Assembly (NCBI RefSeq): GCF_900070325.1
Contig: NZ_LN879430.1
Span: forward strand, 2,263,501-2,327,500
Direction of reading: 5' to 3'
DNA from: Herbinix luporum
Lineage (GTDB): Bacteria > Bacillota > Clostridia > Lachnospirales > Lachnospiraceae
Length of the DNA stretch: 64,000 bases
The notes below the pieces were generated by a model. It was not told where the DNA came from. It did no database searches and saw nothing but the letters and a program-made list of their open reading frames with translations. Made by a program: the position numbers and the translations under genes. This document shows, in pieces, positions 36,476 through 46,479 of the stretch. The stretch's first letter is position 1; every line of letters starts with the position of its first letter.

Positions 36476-37438
36476 ATGGTTAATTCTAATAAACGATTAT
36501 GGGATGATAAAAGGTATCATTCTCTTGACTATGAATTAAAAAACACCTATGGAATGAAATTATATAAACTATCTTTAAACGGAGGTATGAGTTGCCCCAA
36601 TCGTGATGGTATAATAGATACCAGAGGGTGTATATTTTGCAGCCAAGGTGGCTCCGGTGACTTTAGTCCCAGTGCCAAACTATCTATAACTAAGCAAATA
36701 GAAGAAGCAAAAAAACTAATTAGCAAGAAATTACCTGCTAATAAACCTACAAAGTTCATCGCTTACTTTCAAGCTTATACTAACACCCACGCCCCAGTCT
36801 CTTACCTAGAAAAGATATTTACAGAAGCTATTAGCCATCCTGATATTGCTATTTTGTCCATAGCTACAAGACCGGACTGTCTCGGCGAGGACGTTCTTTC
36901 TTTACTAAATTATCTGAACCAAAAAAAGCCTGTATGGATAGAGCTTGGCCTTCAATCAATCCATGAAGAAACAGCCAAATGGATGCGACGAGGATACCAA
37001 CTTCCGGTATTTGAAGAAGCGATAAGAAAGCTTCATGCCCATAAGATTTCTGTAATTGTCCATACAATTCTCGGCTTGCCAAAGGAAACAAAAAATGATA
37101 TGTTAAAGACTATGAAATATATAGGTAATCTTTCTGCTTGCGGACTAGTTTGGGGCATTAAGCTTCAGCTCCTTCATATCCTTAAAGGCACTGATTTGGG
37201 AGAGCTATTCTTAGAAGATAAAATAAAATATACCTTAACTATGAACGATTATATTGATCTTGTAATTACCTGCTTGGAACACCTGCCCCAGAACCTTATA
37301 ATCCATCGACTTACCGGGGATGGGCCTAAGAAATTACTACTGGCTCCTGATTGGAGCGGTAACAAAAGGCTGGTTCTTAATACTCTCCATGGTAAAATGA
37401 AGGAGTTAGATACCTGGCAGGGAAAATACTACACTTAA
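36476..37438 (+). CDS. Radical SAM protein, TIGR01212/YhcC type
   Basis: A 320-residue 4Fe-4S radical SAM enzyme. Cluster Cys motif is the family's longer form, CPNRDGIIDTRGCIFCSQGG (Cys, 11 residues, CxxC). Further motifs: AYFQAYTNTHAP and WIELGLQSIHEETAKWMRRG. The substrate of the family is not firmly known. It lies 29 bases after the malic enzyme gene and 11 before the DUF4364 gene. Confidence 0.93.
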   Translation: MVNSNKRLWDDKRYHSLDYELKNTYGMKLYKLSLNGGMSCPNRDGIIDTRGCIFCSQGGSGDFSPSAKLSITKQIEEAKKLISKKLPANKPTKFIAYFQAYTNTHAPVSYLEKIFTEAISHPDIAILSIATRPDCLGEDVLSLLNYLNQKKPVWIELGLQSIHEETAKWMRRGYQLPVFEEAIRKLHAHKISVIVHTILGLPKETKNDMLKTMKYIGNLSACGLVWGIKLQLLHILKGTDLGELFLEDKIKYTLTMNDYIDLVITCLEHLPQNLIIHRLTGDGPKKLLLAPDWSGNKRLVLNTLHGKMKELDTWQGKYYT

Positions 37439-37449
37439 GGAGGTTTATA

Positions 37450-37968
37450 ATGCAGTCCGATACCTTTATGCTATATAAATTAATGATTCTATATATTTTA
37501 AGCAGGGTTGATTTTCCACTGACTAATGCACAACTAACGGCTTTTATCCTTGAAAAAGAATATACCAATTATTTTAATATTCAAAGGGCCATTTCCGAAC
37601 TTATTGACGATGAATTTATTAGTGCAAAAACCATACGTAACAGCTCCCTCTATCGTATAACCGAAAGCGGAAGCGAAACTCTTAAGTTCTTTGATAATTT
37701 AATTTCATCCGGAATAAAGGAAGATATCGAAGAATACCTTTCACAGAATAAATATAAGCTTAAGGAAGAAGTATCCACCCCTGCTGATTATATTCAGTTG
37801 AAAAAGGGTGAATTTTCCGTAAGGCTTAGTGTAATTGAAAGAGGATCCCATATTATAGATTTGACCTTAAGTGTCCCAACAGAGGAAGAGGCTTCAGCCA
37901 TATGCAATAATTGGATTGAAAAAAGTTCCGATGTATACAGCTATCTAATGGCCTTACTTCTTAATTAA
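37450..37968 (+). CDS. DUF4364 family protein (winged-helix-like)
   Basis: A 172-residue protein with an N-terminal helical winged-helix-like region (ILYILSRVDFPLTNAQLTAF to LYRITESGSETLKFF) and a C-terminal domain of unknown fold. DUF4364 proteins are clostridial and resemble PadR/ArsR-type regulators at the N-terminus. AAGGAGG precedes the ATG. Function not established. Confidence 0.85.
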   Translation: MQSDTFMLYKLMILYILSRVDFPLTNAQLTAFILEKEYTNYFNIQRAISELIDDEFISAKTIRNSSLYRITESGSETLKFFDNLISSGIKEDIEEYLSQNKYKLKEEVSTPADYIQLKKGEFSVRLSVIERGSHIIDLTLSVPTEEEASAICNNWIEKSSDVYSYLMALLLN

Positions 37969-37980
37969 TAAATATGCTAC

Positions 37981-38571
37981 TTAAGATAATTCACAGACAG
38001 TTTCAATATAAGCCCAGATTTCATCTTTCCCCTGTTTCGTTAATGACGAGAAGGGGAATATTTTTGTTTCAGATGTGGCCCCAAGGCTTTCTTTTATCAT
38101 CTTAATATGTTTGGCTACTTGGCTTCTTTTTATTTTATCCAGTTTTGTTGCAATAATGACCGGCATAAAACCATGATATACAATCCAGTCATACATATTT
38201 TTATCATTTAGTGACGGTTCATGACGGATATCAACCAGCAAAAATATCACCTTCAGCTGCTTTGAGTTCATGAGATATCTCTCTACCATCATTCCCCACT
38301 GCTCCCTGATCGTTTCTGATGTTTTTGCATATCCGTAACCTGGAAGATCTACAAAATACAGCATATCATTAATATTATAATAATTAATGGTTTGTGTTTT
38401 ACCGGGCTGTGATGAAGTCCGTGCCAAAGACTTACGATTTATTAGGGAATTAATCAAGGAAGACTTTCCTACATTTGATTTACCGGCAAAGGCAATCTCA
38501 GGTTTATCATTGTCGGGAATTGAACTAGATATTCCACATACAGTTTCGAGACTTACATTCTTTATAATCAT
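37981..38571 (-). CDS. engB: Ribosome biogenesis GTPase EngB (YsxC/YihA)
   Basis: A 196-residue GTPase for 50S assembly. G1 AGKSNVGKSSLINSL, G2 region SSQPGKTQTINYY, G3 DLPGYG, G4 TKLDK, G5 FSSLTKQG. Length is typical. It follows clpX on the same strand, the Firmicute order clpX-(lon)-ysxC, here without lon. Confidence 0.96.
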   Translation of the reverse strand: MIIKNVSLETVCGISSSIPDNDKPEIAFAGKSNVGKSSLINSLINRKSLARTSSQPGKTQTINYYNINDMLYFVDLPGYGYAKTSETIREQWGMMVERYLMNSKQLKVIFLLVDIRHEPSLNDKNMYDWIVYHGFMPVIIATKLDKIKRSQVAKHIKMIKESLGATSETKIFPFSSLTKQGKDEIWAYIETVCELS

Positions 38572-38679
38572 AAGTATAACCTCCTTAGGTCATATACAAG
38601 CTATAGAATAGAAAATGAGCAAGCCAGGTTCCCATTTATCTGAGAGCCTGGTTACCCATTTACTTCTTTCTATAAATTC

Positions 38680-39975
38680 TTAGGCAATCTCACCTTTGCT
38701 TTTCTTAACAGAACGCTTCATTATAGGCTTTCTTACTACACCTTCTTCTGATAAAATCAACTTCGGCTCTTCATTACCCAGAATAACTTCTCTTGTTATA
38801 ATGCATTTAACAACATTTGCATTGGAGGGTATATTGAACATGGTGTCCATCATGGCAGCTTCCATAATGGCACGGAGCCCTCTGGCACCTATCTTTCTGC
38901 TGAAACTCTTTTTAGCAATTTCCTCAATGGCGCCCTCTTCAAATTCCAGTTCAACACCATCTATCTCAAACAATTTCTTATACTGTTTTGTTATGGCGTT
39001 CTTCGGCTCCGTAAGAATTTTCATTAGAGCCGCCTCATCAAGGGCATCTAATGCAACACATACCGGAACTCGTCCAACAAACTCAGGAATTAGGCCAAAT
39101 TTAATTAAATCTTGAGGCATAACCTGACGGAAAAGTTCACCTATGTTTTTCTTATTCTTTTCAGAAATCTGCGCATTAAAGCCTATGGACTTTTGCCCTA
39201 TTCTGGCTTCTATGATTTTCTCCAGTCCATCAAAGGCTCCCCCACAGATAAACAGGATGTTAGTGGTGTCAATCTGAATAAATTCTTGGTGGGGATGCTT
39301 TCTTCCTCCCTGAGGAGGAACAGAAGCAACCGTACCCTCAAGTATTTTTAGTAAAGCCTGCTGAACACCTTCACCGGATACATCTCTGGTTATCGAAGTG
39401 TTTTCTGATTTTCTTGTAATTTTATCTATTTCGTCAATATAAATAATACCATATTGTGCACGATCAATATCAAAATCTGCGGCTTGGATAAGTTTAAGTA
39501 AAATATTCTCTACATCCTCACCAACATATCCCGCCTCAGTAAGTGCAGTTGCATCAGCAATTGCAAAGGGTACATTAAGAAGCTTTGCCAAAGTTTGAGC
39601 CAAGTATGTTTTTCCTGATCCAGTCGGTCCTATCATCAAAATATTGCTTTTTTGAAGCTCCACATCCAAATCTTTCTCTGCCAAAACTCTCTTATAGTGG
39701 TTATATACCGCCACAGATAATACTTTTTTGGCATCTTCTTGACCAATTACATGCTGATCCAAAAAACTCTTGATTTCAACCGGTTTTAACAGATTTATAT
39801 CTGCATCTAAAAGCGGAGCCCCATCAAATTCTTCTTCGATGATTTCACTACAAATTTCTATACATTCATCACAGATATATACTCCCGGCCCGGCAATCAG
39901 TTTTCTGACTTGATCCTGCGACTTATTGCAAAATGAACATCTCAATTGCTTTCTGTCATCTACTTTACCTGCCAC
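38680..39975 (-). CDS. clpX: ATP-dependent protease ATP-binding subunit ClpX
   Basis: A 431-residue AAA+ unfoldase. N-terminal zinc domain (CSFCNKSQ and CDECIEIC), Walker [16 protein letters not shown], pore loop GYVGED, Walker [11 protein letters not shown], and sensor-2 [14 protein letters not shown]. The IGF-type loop for ClpP docking is seen as IGFNAQI. It lies 43 bases downstream of clpP. Confidence 0.97.
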   Translation of the reverse strand: MAGKVDDRKQLRCSFCNKSQDQVRKLIAGPGVYICDECIEICSEIIEEEFDGAPLLDADINLLKPVEIKSFLDQHVIGQEDAKKVLSVAVYNHYKRVLAEKDLDVELQKSNILMIGPTGSGKTYLAQTLAKLLNVPFAIADATALTEAGYVGEDVENILLKLIQAADFDIDRAQYGIIYIDEIDKITRKSENTSITRDVSGEGVQQALLKILEGTVASVPPQGGRKHPHQEFIQIDTTNILFICGGAFDGLEKIIEARIGQKSIGFNAQISEKNKKNIGELFRQVMPQDLIKFGLIPEFVGRVPVCVALDALDEAALMKILTEPKNAITKQYKKLFEIDGVELEFEEGAIEEIAKKSFSRKIGARGLRAIMEAAMMDTMFNIPSNANVVKCIITREVILGNEEPKLILSEEGVVRKPIMKRSVKKSKGEIA

Positions 39976-40018
39976 TGCAAATCACCTCATTCTCTCTATC
40001 GTGCATTCTTACCGGTAG

Positions 40019-40600
40019 TTATCTGCGTGTTAGTATTCCATCGATAATACCGTATTCCCGTGCTTCCTCTGCACTCATATAATAATCTCTTTCTGTATCC
40101 ACCTCAATAACTGAAATGGGTTTTCCAGTATTTTCAGCTAATATCTCATTAATCTTTTTCTTTGTTTTTATAATGTTGTCTGCCACTATCTTAATATCTG
40201 TTGCCTGACCTCTGGCACCGCCGGAAGGTTGGTGTATCATAACCTCAGCATTAGGAAGGGCAAAACGTTTTCCTTTTGTACCTCCTGCTAGCAAAAATGC
40301 ACCCATACTTGCTGCCATACCTATACAGATAGTAGAAACATCACATTTGATATATTTCATAGTGTCATAAATTGCCATACCTGCGGTTACAGATCCTCCC
40401 GGACTATTAATATAGAAATTAATATCCTTTCCAGGATCTTCAGATTCTAGAAAAAGTAACTGTGCCACAACCAAACTTGCCGTTGTATCATTAACTTCCT
40501 CACTAAGGAAAATAATTCTCTCTTTTAATAGCCTTGAATATATATCATAGCTTCTTTCTCCACGGCTAGTCTGCTCTATGACATAGGGTACTAAACTCAT
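40019..40600 (-). CDS. clpP: ATP-dependent Clp protease proteolytic subunit
   Basis: 193 residues. Catalytic Ser in [14 protein letters not shown], His in [13 protein letters not shown], Asp in the C-terminal region ([11 protein letters not shown]). N-terminal [20 protein letters not shown] is the mature start. Forms the barrel protease with ClpX encoded just downstream; tig lies upstream. Confidence 0.97.
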   Translation of the reverse strand: MSLVPYVIEQTSRGERSYDIYSRLLKERIIFLSEEVNDTTASLVVAQLLFLESEDPGKDINFYINSPGGSVTAGMAIYDTMKYIKCDVSTICIGMAASMGAFLLAGGTKGKRFALPNAEVMIHQPSGGARGQATDIKIVADNIIKTKKKINEILAENTGKPISVIEVDTERDYYMSAEEAREYGIIDGILTRR

Positions 40601-40622
40601 ATTAATATCCTCCTTTTTCTAT

Positions 40623-41909
40623 CTAAACTTCTTTAGACTCAGCTACAACAAAGTCTACAGCTTTCTGAATAGCAATGTCGGTCTTAATCTGCTCCTTCTC
40701 ATTATCCCCTAAAAGCTCTTTTAATTTGTCTAACTCCATTTTATACATTGAAGCCATTTCTGTCAGCTCTTTTTCAAGTTCTTCCTCTGTCACCTCAATG
40801 TTTTCGGCCTTAACAATTGCCTCAAGAACAAGACGGCTTTGAATACGTTTTAAGGCCTGAGGTCTTAGACTCTCAAAAAACTTTTTAGAATCCATACCTG
40901 TAAACTGGAAGTATTGTTCTATAGATAGTCCCTGATATCTCATTCTCTGGGCAAAATCATCTGCCAATTGGCCAACTTGTGTCTCAATCATCGGTTCAGG
41001 TATGTCCATAGAAGCATTTTCTATGATTTTATCTATAATTTCATTTTCTTTGGCTATCTTTAGTTCCTTCTCTTTGTTTTCCTTAAGTGTTGCCCTAATA
41101 TTTTCCTTGTATTCATCTAAGGTGTCAAACTCTGATACCTCTTGAGCAAAATCATCGTCAAGTTCAGGAAGTTCCTTAACCTTGATTTCATTTATTTTAA
41201 CTTTGAAAAGAGCCGGCTTTCCTGCCAAATTGCTTGCATGGTAATCCTCTGGGAAGGTTACATTTACATCAACTTCTTCTCCTATGGATTTTCCTATCAG
41301 CTGCTCTTCAAAATTATCAATAAAAGAACGGGATCCGATAGTTAGAGAATAACCTTCACCCTTACCACCTTCAAAAGGTTCACCATCTACAAAACCTTCA
41401 AAATCAATAACTGCAATATCATCCATTTGAATAGGTCTGTTATCTATGGTAACCATTCTGGAGTTGTGTTCTCTTTCATGTTCGATTTTTGCCATAACCT
41501 CTTCATCAGTTACGGTAACTTCCTTCTTTTCTACCTCTATACCCTTATATTCACCTAGGGTAACCTCAGGCTTAATAGCCACTTCAGCTGTAAAAATAAA
41601 AGACTTTCCTTTTTCTATCTGTACAACATCAATTTCCGGTCTAGATACAATTTCAAGACCGCTCTCTAGGGCAGCTTTTTCATAAGCCTCCGGAATTATC
41701 TCATTGGCTGCATCTTCATAGAAAATGCTAGGGCCATACATCTTTTCAATTAAAGCAAGAGGTGCCTTTCCTTTACGAAAGCCTTGAATATTAATTTTAT
41801 TCTTGTTTTTTTGATATGCTTTTTGAATGGCCTTATCAAATTCCTCAGCAGAAGCCTCTATGGTAAGCTTAGCCATATTTTTTTCTAATTTTTCAACCTG
41901 TAAACTCAT
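40623..41909 (-). CDS. tig: Trigger factor
   Basis: A 428-residue ribosome-associated chaperone. The ribosome-docking signature GFRKGKAPLALIEKMYG lies near residue 43, followed by an FKBP-like prolyl isomerase domain (about 160-245) and the helical C-terminal arms. First gene of tig-clpP-clpX-engB, giving folding and quality control in one locus. Confidence 0.97.
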   Translation of the reverse strand: MSLQVEKLEKNMAKLTIEASAEEFDKAIQKAYQKNKNKINIQGFRKGKAPLALIEKMYGPSIFYEDAANEIIPEAYEKAALESGLEIVSRPEIDVVQIEKGKSFIFTAEVAIKPEVTLGEYKGIEVEKKEVTVTDEEVMAKIEHEREHNSRMVTIDNRPIQMDDIAVIDFEGFVDGEPFEGGKGEGYSLTIGSRSFIDNFEEQLIGKSIGEEVDVNVTFPEDYHASNLAGKPALFKVKINEIKVKELPELDDDFAQEVSEFDTLDEYKENIRATLKENKEKELKIAKENEIIDKIIENASMDIPEPMIETQVGQLADDFAQRMRYQGLSIEQYFQFTGMDSKKFFESLRPQALKRIQSRLVLEAIVKAENIEVTEEELEKELTEMASMYKMELDKLKELLGDNEKEQIKTDIAIQKAVDFVVAESKEV

Positions 41910-42094
41910 TTTAGTTTCCTCCTTGTTTTATGTACTTTACTTATCATATGTGATCCAATCCGGCCATTTTCATATACAATATAAAGTACATTATTCCTAT
42001 TTTCAGCAGACATTTTGACATTAGTATATTATAACATAGCTGTTCTGTAAATACTATATTTAAATTTTCTCCTTAAAATATACTTAATCATTTA

Positions 42095-43438
42095 CTATAT
42101 AACATGACCTTGTTCTTTTATCTTTTCGGTAATCTTTTCCACTGTTTCTCTGCAAAGCTTATCAGTTTTAGCTTCTGCCATAACCCGTATAACCGGTTCT
42201 GTTCCGCTTTCTCTTACCAGTATTCTGCCATCCTTACCCAGTTCCTTTTCCAGACTAGATATCAAATCAGTTATTGCAGGATCGCTTAATACTGCCTTCT
42301 TATCCTTAACCTTTACATTTACCAATAATTGAGGAAAAATATTCACTTCTTTACAAAGTTCTGAAAGTTTAGCCTTGCTTTCCAACATAACTTCCATAAT
42401 CTTTAATGATGTTAAGATACCGTCTCCCGTAGTAGCATGTTTGGCAAATATAATATGTCCCGATTGTTCCCCACCTATGGAATGTCCATTTGCCAACATA
42501 TTTTCATATACATACTTATCCCCTACGGCTGTCTGCTCATAACGGATTCCTTCTCTTTCCAAAGCCTGATACAGACCCATATTGGACATAACAGTGGTAA
42601 CAATTGTATTGTTGGCTAAATCATTTCTTTTTTTCATGTATACGCCACATAAATACAATATCAGGTCTCCATCAATAATATTGCCATTTTCATCAACTGC
42701 CAAACATCTATCTGCATCTCCGTCATAAGCAAATCCCACATCTAACTTATTATCCAGAACAAACTTCTGCAAAGACCTCATATCGGTGGAGCCGCAGTTT
42801 TTATTGATATTAGTCCCATCCGGTTCTCCATTTATTACATAGGTCTTTGCACCTATAGCGTCAAATACCCCTTTGGCTATAGATGTGGCCGAGCCGTTAG
42901 CCAAATCTAAACCTACCTTTTTACCTTGGAAGGAACGGGTGGCCAAAGATATAAGATAACCTATATAACGGTTCCTGCCTATGGCATAATCCACAGTTTT
43001 TCCGATGTTTTCTCTGGTTGCAAAGGGTATGTAGTCCTCTTCACTGTCTATGTATGCTTCAATTAACTGCTCCACCTCTGCTTCCAATTTATGACCGCTG
43101 CCGTTAATAACCTTTATTCCGTTATCATAATAAGGGTTATGGCTTGCAGAAATCATAATTCCACAATCAAATCCTTCAGTTCTTACAACATATGAAACAC
43201 TAGGTGTGGTTGTTACATGAAGAAGATAGACATCTGCACCACTGGCTGTTAGTCCTGCCACAAGAGAATATTCAAACATATAACTGGATCTTCTGGTATC
43301 TTTCCCTATTACTATATTTGGCTTATGATTTTTCCCATAATAATAACCTAAAAATCTACCTACCTTATATGCATGCTCTACTGTCAAATTCACATTAGCC
43401 TCTCCGCGAAAACCGTCAGTGCCAAAATATTTTCCCAT
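42095..43438 (-). CDS. glmM: Phosphoglucosamine mutase
   Basis: About 447 residues, converting glucosamine 6-phosphate to the 1-phosphate for peptidoglycan precursors. Phosphoserine loop MISASHNPYYDNGIK, metal-binding DGDADRC, sugar-binding GGEQSGHI, and phosphate-binding RESGTEPVIRVM. I choose the ATG at 43438 (MGKYFGTDGFRG); the in-frame start at 43456 adds six poorly conserved residues. Confidence 0.96.
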   Translation of the reverse strand: MGKYFGTDGFRGEANVNLTVEHAYKVGRFLGYYYGKNHKPNIVIGKDTRRSSYMFEYSLVAGLTASGADVYLLHVTTTPSVSYVVRTEGFDCGIMISASHNPYYDNGIKVINGSGHKLEAEVEQLIEAYIDSEEDYIPFATRENIGKTVDYAIGRNRYIGYLISLATRSFQGKKVGLDLANGSATSIAKGVFDAIGAKTYVINGEPDGTNINKNCGSTDMRSLQKFVLDNKLDVGFAYDGDADRCLAVDENGNIIDGDLILYLCGVYMKKRNDLANNTIVTTVMSNMGLYQALEREGIRYEQTAVGDKYVYENMLANGHSIGGEQSGHIIFAKHATTGDGILTSLKIMEVMLESKAKLSELCKEVNIFPQLLVNVKVKDKKAVLSDPAITDLISSLEKELGKDGRILVRESGTEPVIRVMAEAKTDKLCRETVEKITEKIKEQGHVI

Positions 43439-43456
43439 AATTAAAATCCTTTCCAA

Positions 43457-43804
43457 ATGTTTACTAGCTGTTTTTATCTATAAATATATATGCTAAAAGA
43501 TTATTGTAATTGCAAATATTATACTGGTTTGAATTTATTTTAACATATCCTAAGCTTATTTGAAAATAATATTTGAGAATATGACAAAAAAATATCACTG
43601 GTATCCCTAAACCAAAACCTATAATTTGCAGGCTTTTAAATTAAAAATGACCTGAATTACTTCTTCTGTTTCTTTTCAATTTCTCTGAACCGTTCAATTA
43701 ATTCAATATACTGAGAGGTAAATGTCTTAATTATGGAAACCTTCAAATACCTAACTTGTTACAAAATATGTAGAAGCTTCACTAAACTTGATTTTAATAT
43801 ATGC
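43457..43804. other. Gene-poor stretch with a possible minus-strand coding fragment
   Basis: No intact gene is seen. On the minus strand about 43653-43750 reads FTSQYIELIERFREIEKKQK before a stop, a helical charged tail of about 30 residues without a supported start. It could be the 3' remnant of a lost gene or chance. The rest is A+T-rich with no repeat that I can support. Confidence 0.35.
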
Positions 43805-43853
43805 ATACATAAAAAAAGACTGCACTAAAGGTTTATCCTTTTGTGCAGTCTTT
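43805..43853 (-). terminator. Terminator of the SASP gene
   Basis: AAAGACTGCAC and GTGCAGTCTTT form the stem, extended by AAAGG/CCTTT inside; TTTTTTT follows on the minus strand. Confidence 0.85.
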
Positions 43854-43863
43854 ACTTTCTAGT

Positions 43864-44094
43864 TTATTGTTGTTGTCCGGACTGACCTGACATGGCTTGT
43901 TCCTGGCTGCGGATCATACGTCTAACCATTTCACCACCAACAGAACCGTTTTCTCTGCTGGTTAGGTTTCCGTTATAACCCTGAGTTAAAGGAACACCAA
44001 GTTCACTGGCAACCTCCATTTTGAAACGATTAAGAGCTTCCCTAGCTTCAGGAACTTCTATTCTGTTTGTACCACTATTATTGTTATTAGCCAT
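43864..44094 (-). CDS. Alpha/beta-type small acid-soluble spore protein
   Basis: 76 residues that coat and protect spore DNA. It has RIEVPEAREALNRFKMEVAS followed by ELGV, with the germination-protease cut region, and the second signature GGEMVRRMI. The Asn-rich N-terminus and Gln-rich tail are typical. The ATG at 44094 lies behind GGAGGTGA; an earlier in-frame start at 44130 is not supported. Direct evidence that the organism sporulates; expected under late forespore sigma-G. Confidence 0.95.
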   Translation of the reverse strand: MANNNNSGTNRIEVPEAREALNRFKMEVASELGVPLTQGYNGNLTSRENGSVGGEMVRRMIRSQEQAMSGQSGQQQ

Positions 44095-44292
44095 TACTTT
44101 CACCTCCATTTTATTACTTAAAGCAAGCAATTAACAAAATCAAGTGTAGGTTCGGCGGTTTAATATATTTTTTACCGCTCATGATTTTTGTTTTTTGTTT
44201 GCCTGTAATCATATTGTTAACAGAGATGGCTAATATTATGATGGTAATTATTGTTCCAATAACCAAAGCTTATGTAAACTTGGTAAATTAAA

Positions 44293-44631
44293 TTAATTTA
44301 CAGAAATAACTAGAATTTTTGGATAACCTATTGCAATTTCCACTCCCTTTCCTTTCCCGGCTGCATAAACCAAACTTTCTGCCAACTCTCCTGCATAATA
44401 TGATATAATATCTTGGTCCATGCTGCGTAAAGCCGGTATAATTTCACCTATTTCTCTCCTACTTCGTTTAATTTTTGATCTGATTTTCTTAACCGCCTTT
44501 GGTGTTTGAACACCACTTACACCGGCAGTAATGATAATATTTTTACAAACTTCACTTGGTAAATAGTAATATCCGTATTCGATTGTATCGTATAATGATT
44601 TATTATCTTTTGCTAAGCCTATTCTATCCAT
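44293..44631 (-). CDS. Small protein of unknown function
   Basis: A 112-residue basic protein. It contains hydrophobic VCKNIIITAGVSGVQTPKAV and a charged KKIRSKIKRSRREIGEIIP helix, and ends GVEIAIGYPKILVISVN. I do not recognise a family. GGGAGGG lies 14 bases before the ATG, farther than usual, so the start is uncertain. It is adjacent to the SASP gene on the same strand, but nothing links it to spores. Confidence 0.6.
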   Translation of the reverse strand: MDRIGLAKDNKSLYDTIEYGYYYLPSEVCKNIIITAGVSGVQTPKAVKKIRSKIKRSRREIGEIIPALRSMDQDIISYYAGELAESLVYAAGKGKGVEIAIGYPKILVISVN

Positions 44632-44782
44632 GGTGTTGAGTTTATCCCTCCCTCAATATGAAGCTATTGTAAATATATTCCATTTTCATACATTTGTCAA
44701 CATTTATTACTAAATTAGCATGATATTTTATTAAATTATTGTTCATATTTGAGATTAATGAGAAAATTCTCTAAGAATCGGC

Positions 44783-44843
44783 AAAAAAACAGAGTATTCC
44801 AAAACATTCACAGAAAAATAAATGCTGTTTATAGAATACTCTG
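44783..44843 (-). terminator. Terminator of the solute-binding protein gene
   Basis: CAGAGTATTC and GAATACTCTG form a ten-pair stem with a long loop; TTTTTTT follows on the minus strand. Confidence 0.8.
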
Positions 44844-44903
44844 ATATATTTTAAATTATTAATTTATCTTAAAAATTTATTTAACTACTATAAATTATCC
44901 GGT

Positions 44904-46313
44904 CTATTCTTCTCCGTTTGAAGCATTAATATGGGCTTGCCACTGTGCTTGAACCTTCTCTACTGCTTCCTTAGGTGATAGGGCTCCGGCATCTAAATCA
45001 TATGTAACATCACCATAATCGATGCCAGGTATCATGGCTAATAATGATATGGTACCATGGCCAGGCTCATAGAATAAAGGTAAGGTCTCTTCTACAGCTC
45101 TAGCATCCCGGAATAATGTATAGTATTGGGTCTTCCAATCTTCATCCTCATATCCGGGGGTTGTTTCTGTGTATAAATTATAAGCAAATGCCACATCTTC
45201 TGCCCTTTCCTTATCTAAAGTAGCCGGCATTACTACGGTGTTTTCTGTAAATACTGTCATCATTTCACCTTTAGGTCCCTTAGGGAAGATTACAAAGCCC
45301 CAATCATCATCCATGTCCTTCCATGTACCAACTTTATATTGCTCTGCACATTGCATAGCAACCTTTCCGTCAATAAAGGCTTGAATAAACCAATCCCACT
45401 CTGATCCTTCAGGTTGAGGCATATGGTAACCTTTCTCATATAAGCTCCATCCCCATTCTAAAGCTTCAAGGAAATTCGGTTCACCGGTAGCATTATAGAA
45501 CTTACTATCCTCATATCCTATAAATTTTGCATCATTGGAAAATACACAGCCTCTAAAGAAATCCTTGGAGAAACTGGCAATTCCATAAACATCAGGTACT
45601 CCGTCATTATCTAAATCACGGGTGCAACGTTTTGCAAGATCCTCTAATACTTCCCAAGTCCATTCACCCTTTGCCTGCAAATCATATGGAAGATTAGGGT
45701 CTATTCCTGCCTCTTCAAACAATCTCTTGTTCCAGAATACGCCCAGTCTAGGTTCCATCCTTCCGGTGGCCATGCCATAGGTATGCCCATTCATGGTCAT
45801 CATTTCCTTAACCTGCTGATTCCATTTTTCCTGGGTAAAATCAAAATTCTCCAAAGTCTCAAGGGGATATAAAAGTCCCTGTTGTAAAGGAGCCGCAATA
45901 TGCTCCGCATGCATTACAAAAATATCTGCTTCAGGATTACCACTCATAATCGATGTGGCTACAATCTCCGCATACTCAGTAAAAGTTCCAAGGTTTGCAC
46001 GGGTTATAGTGAAATTATATTTCTCCATAAATTCTTCCCTATATCTTTGTGTGTCCTCTTCCCTTTTATTAGTTGGTTCCGGATTAGGATCAGTAGTCCA
46101 CCAATCTCCAATCACTATAGTTGTGCCCTTAAGATCCTTCGGGGCTTCAGTGGGTTCAGGAGTTGGTGTTTGATCGTCTTTTTCATCACCATTCTCCACT
46201 ACAGAATTATCTGTCTCTTTTCCCTTCTCCTTCTTCCCACAGGCTGTTAATGAAATAAGTAAGATTGAAGATAAAAGTAAAAACCCCCATAGTTTTTTCC
46301 AATTACCCTTCAT
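44904..46313 (-). CDS. Extracellular solute-binding lipoprotein (sugar type)
   Basis: A 469-residue CUT1-like binding protein. Signal peptide with lipobox LLISLTAC, lipidated Cys near residue 25, then an acidic Thr/Pro linker, then the bilobal fold (ADIFVMHAEHIAAPLQQGLL, WNKRLFEEAGIDP, KVAMQCAEQYKVG). No permease or ATPase gene is adjacent, so it would need partners elsewhere. The substrate is unknown; an oligosaccharide is likely. AAGGAGG precedes the ATG and a terminator follows, so it is transcribed alone. Confidence 0.93.
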   Translation of the reverse strand: MKGNWKKLWGFLLLSSILLISLTACGKKEKGKETDNSVVENGDEKDDQTPTPEPTEAPKDLKGTTIVIGDWWTTDPNPEPTNKREEDTQRYREEFMEKYNFTITRANLGTFTEYAEIVATSIMSGNPEADIFVMHAEHIAAPLQQGLLYPLETLENFDFTQEKWNQQVKEMMTMNGHTYGMATGRMEPRLGVFWNKRLFEEAGIDPNLPYDLQAKGEWTWEVLEDLAKRCTRDLDNDGVPDVYGIASFSKDFFRGCVFSNDAKFIGYEDSKFYNATGEPNFLEALEWGWSLYEKGYHMPQPEGSEWDWFIQAFIDGKVAMQCAEQYKVGTWKDMDDDWGFVIFPKGPKGEMMTVFTENTVVMPATLDKERAEDVAFAYNLYTETTPGYEDEDWKTQYYTLFRDARAVEETLPLFYEPGHGTISLLAMIPGIDYGDVTYDLDAGALSPKEAVEKVQAQWQAHINASNGEE

Positions 46314-46479
46314 AAAATACCTCCTTATATAAATATATTGTATATTTTACCATATTTTATCATAAATGGGAATATGCAATACCCGAATTACTATAGTAAA
46401 TACCTAGTATTTTATGGGATACTATACCGTCATGGTCCATCATATAAATGTAGAAAATCCTTATAGGAGAGTGTGTCCT

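Noticed and set aside
44131..44280. Short hydrophobic frame ahead of the SASP gene
   Set aside because: About 50 codons from a TTG without ribosome-binding site; no family resemblance.
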